Positions 26,715 to 32,128 of a stretch of DNA of 32,128 nucleotides are shown here, piece after piece. A program made the position numbers and the translations under genes. Origin of the DNA: Oscillatoria princeps RMCB-10 (GTDB taxonomy: Bacteria > Cyanobacteriota > Cyanobacteriia > Cyanobacteriales > Oscillatoriaceae); assembly GCA_019359235.1 (NCBI GenBank), contig JAHHHT010000053.1, positions 1 through 32,128 of the forward strand, given 5' to 3'. The notes beneath the pieces were generated by a model that worked only from the letters and a program-made list of their open reading frames with translations, was not told where the DNA came from and did not search any database. The first letter of the stretch is position 1, and every line of letters starts with the position of its first letter.

Positions 26715-26875
26715 CCCTGATTGAGGTGGCTTATACAACGCTGGAAATTGACCGCTCGGAAAAAGGTACTATCTACGCCAGAGCCAATATTGCGGATTAC
26801 TGGATTTTGGATGTGGCGAACCGGCACGCCTACATTTTCCGCAACCCCACACCGGCAGTAGGGGGGCATATAGTT

Positions 26876-26910
26876 GTAGGGTGCGTTCCCTAAGAGGGAA
26901 CGCACCCTAC
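26876..26910. repeat. Hairpin element inside the Uma2 pseudogene, copy 2
   Basis: It is identical to the element at 26680-26714. A 59-base direct duplication of Uma2 coding sequence flanks it (26800-26858 and 26919-26977). Confidence 0.95.
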
Positions 26911-27093
26911 GAGTTACACTGGATTTTGGATGTGGCGAACCGGCACGCCTATATTTTCCGCAACCCCACACCGGCAGGCTATCAATCTGAAACCGCTCTC
27001 CAGTATAATGGTGTTATCGCCCCGCTGGCGTTCCCGGACATTCCCATCCCCCTGTCGGAATTATTTCTCCCCCTAAACCCTAACCCCTAACCC

Positions 27094-27304
27094 GTAGGGT
27101 GCGTTCCCTATGCCAGCCTTCCCGATGGAGGTGCGTTCTCTGGAACGCACCCTACCCCCTAACCCGTAGGGTGCGTTCCTCTGGAACGCACCCTACCCCT
27201 ACTACCCCCTAACCCCTAACAATGGCAACAGTAGGGTGCGTTCCTCTGGAACGCACCCTACCCCTACTAACCCGTAGGGTGCGTTCCTCTGGAACGCACC
27301 CTAC
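27094..27304. repeat. Cluster of four hairpin elements before drmMI
   Basis: A composite element spans 27094-27155. Three identical 31-base hairpins follow at 27166-27196, 27231-27261 and 27274-27304, each with a perfect 14-base stem (GTAGGGTGCGTTCC) and a TCT loop. CCCCTAA tandem words separate them. A 70-base perfect direct repeat, 27161-27230 and 27269-27338, includes a hairpin, the CCCCTAA words and the ATGGCAACA start of drmMI. Confidence 0.95.
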
Positions 27305-27320
27305 CCCTACTACCCCCTAA
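27222..27320 (+). other. Duplicated start and short upstream reading frame of drmMI
   Basis: ATGGCAACA at 27222 is a second copy of the first three codons of drmMI. It is in the same frame, 108 bases upstream, and runs for 32 codons through two hairpin elements before a stop at 27318. It appears to be the original start region displaced by insertion and duplication. It might act as an upstream reading frame if transcribed. Confidence 0.7.
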
Positions 27321-27329
27321 CCCCTAACA

Positions 27330-30300
27330 ATGGCAACAGATCCAGAACTTCTCAGGCATAAAGAATGGCTAGGCTTCCTCCAGCCGGTGGGGCTGGTGGT
27401 GTCTCCCCCCGCTCTGGTAAAGGCGCAGGCGGTGGTGAGCCGCAATGTGGTGGAATTGCAGCAGACTTTGCGGGAAACCGTTGAGACGAGTGACGATTTA
27501 TATTGCATTTCTGATTTTGCTGCATTTGCTGTAAATGCTTTAGGTTGGCAGCCAACAGACTTAGTGCCGGCATCTGAATTGCCTACTGAGCTGTCAGTGC
27601 TGCTGCGAGAGTATGGCGAAATATTGGCCCCAAGTTTTGCGGTGCCAGACTCGGAAAGTGGGGGCTGGCTGATGTTAGTCCAGGTGATTCCCACCGGCAC
27701 CTGTTTGGATGAAGCCGGCACGGAGGCGGAGAAGTCTGGGAAGTGGGGCGCTTCGCCGCAAGCGAAGTTTGAGCGGCTGTTGCGGGAGACGGGAATTCCT
27801 GTCGGGGTGCTGTGCAATGGCGCGGATTTGCGACTGGTTTATGCGCCGAGAGGCGAGTCTTCCGGATACCTGACTTTTCCCGTTCAGGCAATGTGCGAGG
27901 TTTCCGGGCGTCTGATCCTGGGGGCGATGGAAATGCTGCTGGGAGCGGACCGGCTTTTTAATTACCCCAGCGAGCGCCGGCTGGCTGCTTTGCTGCAAGA
28001 AAGTCGCAAGTACCAGAATGAGGTTTCGACGAAACTGTCGGAACAGGTTCTCGATGCGCTTTGGGAATTGCTGCGCGGGTTCCAGATAGCAGATGAGGGA
28101 GAGGGTCGAACGGTACTGTCGCTACAGAAACTTGCCAAAACGGACCCGCAGCACATTTATGGGGGTCTGGTTGCGGTTTTGCTGCGGCTGGTGTTTTTGC
28201 TGTATGCTGAAGATGAGGGGCTGATGCCCCAAGATGCGATTTACTCGCGCAACTATTCGGTGACGGGGCTTTTTGAAAAATTGCGGGAAGATGCCGGCAA
28301 TTACCCCGATACGATGGATCGCCGGTATGGCGCTTGGGCGTGGTTGCTGAGTTTGTTCCGCCTGGTTTATGATGGGGGAGCGCACGGGAATTTGTATTTG
28401 CCGGCGCGTCACGGGCAATTATTTGACCCGGATGAGTACCCGTTTTTGGAAGGCAGAAGTCTCGCTGGGAGCGCTGCTGCATCTTCTGCTATTAATGTGC
28501 CTCGCATTTCCGATGGTTTCGCCGGGTGCGTTGCCAAATCTCCTGCTGAAGCTGCAACTCACTCCCGTGAAATGGCAACGCACCCTACTATTAATGTGCC
28601 TCGCATTTCCGATGGGGTGATTTTTCGGGTGCTGCACCGGCTGCTGGTACTCGACGGTGAGCGCCTTTCCTACCGCGCTCTGGATGTGGAGCAAATCGGC
28701 TCAGTTTATGAGGCTGTGATGGGGTATGAGGTGGAGCGAGCCGCCGCCCCTTGCATTGGGGTTTGGAGCAAGCCAAAAAGTGCCAAATCCTCTGTTACTG
28801 TGGTGGTGAATTTGCAGGAAGTGCTGGCGGCGAAACCGAGCGAACGCGCTAAGCTGCTGAAAGATTCTGCCGGTTGCGAGGTGTCGGGAAATGCTCTGGC
28901 GCAGTTGAAAGACGCCAAGACGGTTGAGGATATTGTGGCGGCGATCGGGCGCAAAGTTTCGCCAAGCACGCCGAATATTTTGCCGGCGGGTTCGCTATAT
29001 TTGCAGCCTGGAGAGGAGCGCCGGCGATCTGGCTCGCACTACACGCCGCGCAGCCTTACGGAACCGATTGTGCGCACTACTTTAGAGCCGGTGCTGCGCG
29101 AGTTGGGAGAAAACCCGACGCCGGAGCAAATTTTATCCCTGAAAGTCTGCGATCCCGCAATGGGTTCGGGTGCGTTTTTGGTGGAAACTTGCCGGCAATT
29201 GGCAGAAAAGTTGGTGCGGGCGTGGGAAAGACACGGGAATACCCCCCTTGAAAAGGGGAACTTAGAAAACATTCCCCCCGTTTTTAAGGGGGGGCTAGAG
29301 GGGGAGCGCCAGAATATCCCCGATGGTGCAGAGCTGCTCACCCACGCACGCCGGCTGGTGGCGCAGCGCTGTCTCTACGGGGTGGATAAAAACCCGTTTG
29401 CGGTGAATTTGGCGAAGCTCTCTTTGTGGCTGGTGACGCTGGCGAAAGACTATCCGTTTACTTTTCTCGATCACGCCCTCAAGTGCGGGGATTCTCTAGT
29501 TGGCGTGACTCGCGAGGAGATTCAGAAATTTATTAAGGAGTCGGATATCTACAACACGCCGCTGCTGTCGCTGCTCAAGCAGCAGGTTAGCCGCGCCAAG
29601 GCGTACCGGGATGAAATTGGCAAGTTGGGCGATGGGGAAGATGAGGAAAAGCGCCAGCGCTTCCAAAAGGCAGAGTCGGAGTTGCAAGAAGCGCGGCTGA
29701 CAGGAAATGTGGCGGTGGCGGCTTTCTTTGGGGAGGATACGGACAAAAAGCGCAAGGAAAAAAGGCTGGAGTTTTCCCAGAAAGTGAATGAGTGGCGCAC
29801 TGCTGGGGGCGTTGCAGCAGTAGGGTGCGTTGCAGCGAGTGGGCATCAACAAATGCCGGCAGTAGGGTGCGTTGCAGCGAGTGGGCATCAACAAATGCCG
29901 GGGAAAAATACAAGCAACGCACCCTACGAACTGGCCAAAACTTTACAGGAGTTGGAGGCAGTAGGGTGCGTTGCAGCGAGTGGGCATCAACAAATGCCGG
30001 GGAAAAATACAAGCAACGCACCCTACGAACTGGCCAAAACTTTACAGGAGTTGGAGGCAGTAGGGTGCGTTGCAGCGAGTGGGCATCAACAAATGCCGGG
30101 GAAAAATACAAGCAACGCACCCTACGAACTGGTGCAAATTTTACAGGAGTTGGAGAAACCCGTCACGCCGTTTCACTGGGAGGTTGAGTTTCCGGAAGTC
30201 TTCGACAAGGAAAATCCTGGCTTTGACGCCGTGGTGGGCAATCCGCCGTTTTTTGGAGGGAGCAAAATTTCCTCAAACTTTGGCAATGAATATCTGGAGT

Positions 30301-31817
30301 GGTTGAAGGTTGCCAATCCAGAATCCCACGGGAATGCTGACTTGGTGGCGCACTTTTTCCGTCGCGCTTTCGCCATTCTGCGCAAGTCGGGGTGTTTTGG
30401 GCTGATTGCGACAAACACTATCGCGCAGGGCGACACCCGCAGCACCGGCTTGCGATACATCTGCCAAAATGGCGGCGCGATTTACTGCGCCCAAAAGCGT
30501 TTTAAATGGCCAGGGATTGCGGCGGTTGTGGTGAGCGTGGTTCACGTTCAAAAAGTAGGGTGCGTTGCCAAGACAAGCGGAAGTACAGATGAAAAATCCT
30601 TGATGGCAACGCACCCTACTGTGCCCGCCATTCTTGACGGGCGCGAGGTTACCCAGATTTCTGCTTTTCTGTTTCATGCCGGTGGGAGTGAGAACCCCGC
30701 CGTGTTGCTGGCGAATGCAAATAAGAGTTTTACAGGGGCGAAGATTTATGGACAAGGTTTTACCTTTGACGATTCGGATGCAGATGCGACGCCCATCGCC
30801 GAAATGCGCCGGCTGATTGAGAAAAATCCCAAAAATGCCGAGCGGATTTTTCCTTATATCGGGGGTGAGGAGGTGAACTCCAGCCCAACTCACGCCCACC
30901 ACCGCTATGTTATCAACTTTGGCGAGATGAGCGAGGCTGAAGCGTGGGAGTATCCCGATTGGATGAAGATTGTTGAGGAGAAGGTGAAGCCTCAGCGATT
31001 GGCACAAAAGCGTGAGATTCGCGCCCGTTATTGGTGGCGTTTTGGTGAGACTACACCGGCTCTGTTTCAGGCAATCGCCCAACTCGATCGCGTGTTGGTC
31101 TGTTCCCTGCACTCTCAGTATCTTTCGTTGGCATTCTTGTCAACCAACACTGTGTTTTCACACGCAATGGCTGTATTTGCTATTGAAAGATTCGCTGGCT
31201 TCAGCATCATGCAATCCCGCGTCCATGAAATCTGGGCGAGATTCTTCGGCTCATCCCTGGAAGACCGACTCCGCTACACCCCCACAGACTGTTTTGAAAC
31301 CTTCCCCTTCCCGGAGAACTGGGAAACCAACCCCACCCTGGAAGAAATTGGCAAAACCTATTACGAATACCGCGCCGGCTTGATGGTGCGCAACAGCCAA
31401 GGACTCACAGACACCTACAACCGCTTCCACGATCCGGATGAGCGAAACCCGGAAATCCTGAAACTGCGGGAACTGCACGCGGAGATGGATCGCGCCGTGC
31501 TCGACGCCTACGGGTGGAAAGACATCCCCACCGGCTGCACTTTCCTCCTCGATTACGAGGAAGAGGAGGAGGAAGATTCCCCCGGTAAAAAGGGGGGATT
31601 TCGGGAGAAGAAAAAGCCCTGGCGCTGCCGGTGGCCAGAAGATGTCCGCGATGAAGTTTTGGCGCGGTTGCTGGAGCTCAACCTGCAGCGATCCAAGCAG
31701 GAAATTCTCGGCGGGAAAGCTGCAGAGGGGAAACCCAAGGGAAAAGGTGGGAAGAAGGCACCGGCGAAGTCTCGCAAGAAGGGATCGGATCAGCCAACTC
31801 TGTTTAACCTGGAGTAG
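27330..31817 (+). CDS. drmMI: Eco57I-type adenine methyltransferase, DISARM DrmMI candidate
   Basis: The product has 1495 residues. The N-terminal 560 residues, with FNYPSERRLAALLQ and VFLLYAEDEGLMPQ, resemble the N-terminal part of large Eco57I/PglX-like methylases. SAM-binding motif I is CDPAMGSGAFLVETC (D608) and the catalytic motif IV is GNPPF (NPPF at 971-974). CLYGVDKNPFAVNLAKLSLW and LDHALKCGDSLVG between them are typical. The C terminus is lysine-rich and ends QPTLFNLE. DrmMI marks host DNA as self in class 1 DISARM. Palindromic repeats add peptide inserts at about 388-420, 638-658, 831-932 and 1076-1097, which explains part of its large size. The stop codon TAG lies in another copy of the repeat. 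No Shine-Dalgarno sequence precedes the start, which lies in a duplicated repeat. A type IIG or BREX-like enzyme is the main alternative. Confidence 0.85.
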   Translation: MATDPELLRHKEWLGFLQPVGLVVSPPALVKAQAVVSRNVVELQQTLRETVETSDDLYCISDFAAFAVNALGWQPTDLVPASELPTELSVLLREYGEILAPSFAVPDSESGGWLMLVQVIPTGTCLDEAGTEAEKSGKWGASPQAKFERLLRETGIPVGVLCNGADLRLVYAPRGESSGYLTFPVQAMCEVSGRLILGAMEMLLGADRLFNYPSERRLAALLQESRKYQNEVSTKLSEQVLDALWELLRGFQIADEGEGRTVLSLQKLAKTDPQHIYGGLVAVLLRLVFLLYAEDEGLMPQDAIYSRNYSVTGLFEKLREDAGNYPDTMDRRYGAWAWLLSLFRLVYDGGAHGNLYLPARHGQLFDPDEYPFLEGRSLAGSAAASSAINVPRISDGFAGCVAKSPAEAATHSREMATHPTINVPRISDGVIFRVLHRLLVLDGERLSYRALDVEQIGSVYEAVMGYEVERAAAPCIGVWSKPKSAKSSVTVVVNLQEVLAAKPSERAKLLKDSAGCEVSGNALAQLKDAKTVEDIVAAIGRKVSPSTPNILPAGSLYLQPGEERRRSGSHYTPRSLTEPIVRTTLEPVLRELGENPTPEQILSLKVCDPAMGSGAFLVETCRQLAEKLVRAWERHGNTPLEKGNLENIPPVFKGGLEGERQNIPDGAELLTHARRLVAQRCLYGVDKNPFAVNLAKLSLWLVTLAKDYPFTFLDHALKCGDSLVGVTREEIQKFIKESDIYNTPLLSLLKQQVSRAKAYRDEIGKLGDGEDEEKRQRFQKAESELQEARLTGNVAVAAFFGEDTDKKRKEKRLEFSQKVNEWRTAGGVAAVGCVAASGHQQMPAVGCVAASGHQQMPGKNTSNAPYELAKTLQELEAVGCVAASGHQQMPGKNTSNAPYELAKTLQELEAVGCVAASGHQQMPGKNTSNAPYELVQILQELEKPVTPFHWEVEFPEVFDKENPGFDAVVGNPPFFGGSKISSNFGNEYLEWLKVANPESHGNADLVAHFFRRAFAILRKSGCFGLIATNTIAQGDTRSTGLRYICQNGGAIYCAQKRFKWPGIAAVVVSVVHVQKVGCVAKTSGSTDEKSLMATHPTVPAILDGREVTQISAFLFHAGGSENPAVLLANANKSFTGAKIYGQGFTFDDSDADATPIAEMRRLIEKNPKNAERIFPYIGGEEVNSSPTHAHHRYVINFGEMSEAEAWEYPDWMKIVEEKVKPQRLAQKREIRARYWWRFGETTPALFQAIAQLDRVLVCSLHSQYLSLAFLSTNTVFSHAMAVFAIERFAGFSIMQSRVHEIWARFFGSSLEDRLRYTPTDCFETFPFPENWETNPTLEEIGKTYYEYRAGLMVRNSQGLTDTYNRFHDPDERNPEILKLRELHAEMDRAVLDAYGWKDIPTGCTFLLDYEEEEEEDSPGKKGGFREKKKPWRCRWPEDVRDEVLARLLELNLQRSKQEILGGKAAEGKPKGKGGKKAPAKSRKKGSDQPTLFNLE
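28489..28615. repeat. Palindromic insert flanked by 28-base direct repeats in drmMI
   Basis: The inverted ends GGGTGCGTTGCC (28524-28535) and GGCAACGCACCC (28574-28585) enclose a core. The same 28 bases, encoding I-N-V-P-R-I-S-D-G, occur at 28489-28516 and 28588-28615. The total offset is 99 bases, so the frame is kept. Confidence 0.92.
29242..29302. repeat. C/G-run repeat read through in drmMI
   Basis: CCCCCCTTGAAAAGGGG and CCCCCCGTTTTTAAGGGGGGG words, related to the intergenic repeat at 19211-19320, are read in frame as T-P-L-E-K-G-N ... P-P-V-F-K-G-G. They lie between motif I and the next conserved block. A smaller relic (CCCCCGGTAAAAAGGGGGGA) lies at 31577-31600 beside an acidic run. Confidence 0.75.
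29820..30125. repeat. Tandem array of in-frame palindromic elements in drmMI
   Basis: A truncated 42-base copy (29820-29861) is followed by three identical 66-base copies at 29862-29927, 29961-30026 and 30060-30125. Identical 33-base host segments (E-L-A-K-T-L-Q-E-L-E-A) separate the full copies, giving an exact 99-base period. A diverged copy of the host segment follows the last element. Every copy is read as V-G-C-V-A-A-S ... S-N-A-P-Y. Confidence 0.97.
30555..30619. repeat. Single in-frame palindromic element in drmMI
   Basis: The ends are GTAGGGTGCGTTGCC and GGCAACGCACCCTAC around a 35-base core unlike the other cores. It is read as V-G-C-V-A-K-T ... A-T-H-P-T, so the right arm uses a different frame from the 66-base copies. 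No flanking duplication is visible. Confidence 0.92.
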
Positions 31818-32128
31818 GGTGCGTTGCCGTTTTACGTTTTGATGTCGGCAATTTTTTCGGGTGCCGGCAACGCACCCTACTGGGGGGTGCGTTGCCGTTT
31901 GGCGTTTTGATGCCGGTGATTTTGTCGGGTGCCGACAACGCACCCTACTGGGGGGGTGCGTTGCCGTTTGGCGTTTTGATGCCGGTGATTTTGTCGGTGG
32001 TGGGGTGCGTTGCCGTTTGGCGTTTTGATGCCGGTGATTTTGTCGGTGGTGGGGTGCGTTGCCGTTTGGCGTTTTGATGCCGGTGATTTTGTCGGTGGTG
32101 GGGTGCGTTGCCGTTTGGCGTTTTGATG
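31814..32128. repeat. Palindromic elements and 49-base tandem array after drmMI
   Basis: A first 67-base element (31814-31880) contains the drmMI stop codon in its left end. A second lies at about 31884-31948. From 31955 a 49-base unit starting GGTGCGTTGCCGTTTGGCG repeats at 31955, 32004, 32053 and 32102 and runs out of the window. The units keep the left arm and part of the core but lack the right arm. No gene is supported here. Confidence 0.95.

Larger units (their letters stand above)
26555..27090 (+). pseudogene. Uma2 family (DUF820) gene, broken by palindromic repeats
   Basis: A good GGAGGG lies eight bases before the ATG at 26555. The first 40 codons read as a Uma2 N terminus (TATEIKLWTVDEYHRLIDAG, DDKVELLEGRIVQ), then stop at 26675. 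A 35-base hairpin element follows at 26680. The frame resumes only at LIEVAYTTLEIDRSEKGTIY, so the central part with most catalytic residues is missing. The segment YWILDVANRHAYIFRNPTPA occurs twice, at 26800-26858 and 26919-26977 (59 bases, one mismatch), on either side of a second hairpin at 26876-26910. The last part continues to PLSELFLPL and stops at 27090. Uma2 proteins are PD-(D/E)XK-fold putative nucleases that are very abundant in cyanobacteria. This copy cannot make a working enzyme. Confidence 0.9.

Noticed and set aside
29820-30125. Possible CRISPR array
   Set aside because: The repeats are 66 bases, the intervening segments are identical to each other and encode host protein, and the whole array is translated.
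30273-31112. 279-codon open frame on the minus strand inside drmMI
   Set aside because: It is antisense to the methyltransferase catalytic part and has no motif.
27330-31817. BREX PglX identity for the methyltransferase
   Set aside because: It shares the general Eco57I-type layout, but the adjacent SNF2 helicase fits class 1 DISARM better; no other BREX gene is in the window.
31892-32077. 61-codon open frame in the terminal tandem array
   Set aside because: It consists only of repeat units and runs with them.

Overview
The window reads as chromosomal DNA of a filamentous, repeat-rich cyanobacterium (Oscillatoriales-like). The basis is the gene set: magnesium chelatase subunit ChlI, a Psb32-type photosystem II repair protein, precorrin-8X methylmutase, PAS-rich sensor kinases, CHASE2/CBS-GGDEF-EAL proteins and DUF2809. 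Very numerous short palindromic intergenic repeats of cyanobacterial style support this. No rRNA, tRNA, CRISPR array or transposase gene was seen. Genus is an inference and cannot be fixed by eye.

Layout. 1-1020: two abutting MITE-like elements, then a pseudo-receiver/HisKA protein without an ATPase domain. 1250-5746: a secreted protein of unknown function and a large CBS-PAS-GGDEF-EAL c-di-GMP protein. 6210-8536: glutathione peroxidase, ruvC and chlI. 8537-10440: no intact gene, but the eroded remains of a multi-PAS sensor histidine kinase directly in front of an intact receiver-histidine kinase (10441-11562). 11692-13825: tandem duplicated membrane-anchored EEP-family proteins. 14190-16751: CHASE2-GGDEF-EAL. 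16891-22972: dapB, a TerB-like protein, a conserved membrane protein, cobH/cbiC, psb32, DUF2809 and msrA, separated by repeat-filled spacers. 23104-31817: a SNF2-family helicase and an Eco57I-type adenine methyltransferase that together look like drmD and drmMI, the first two genes of a class 1 DISARM anti-phage system. A broken Uma2-family gene lies between them. The window ends 311 bases after the methyltransferase, so drmA, drmB and drmC, if present, lie outside.

The most unusual feature is a palindromic repeat family with ends GTAGGGTGCGTT...AACGCACCCTAC. It fills the spacers from about 22.3 kb onward and has also entered the reading frames of both defence genes without breaking them: three copies in drmD and at least six in drmMI. 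The left end is always read as V-G-C-V-A, so the proteins carry roughly 22-residue peptide inserts in linker regions. In at least four places a copy is flanked by long direct duplications of host sequence (28, 33, 59 and 70 bp). These duplications regenerate the target, in one case including the start codon of drmMI. The stop codon of drmMI is itself the TAG inside the left end of another copy, and a 49-bp tandem array made from the same repeat runs off the end of the window.

Two c-di-GMP proteins have complementary motif sets. The CBS protein keeps GGDEF and has EIL in place of EAL. The CHASE2 protein has a degenerate EGDAF and an intact EAL set, so it is predicted to be mainly a phosphodiesterase.
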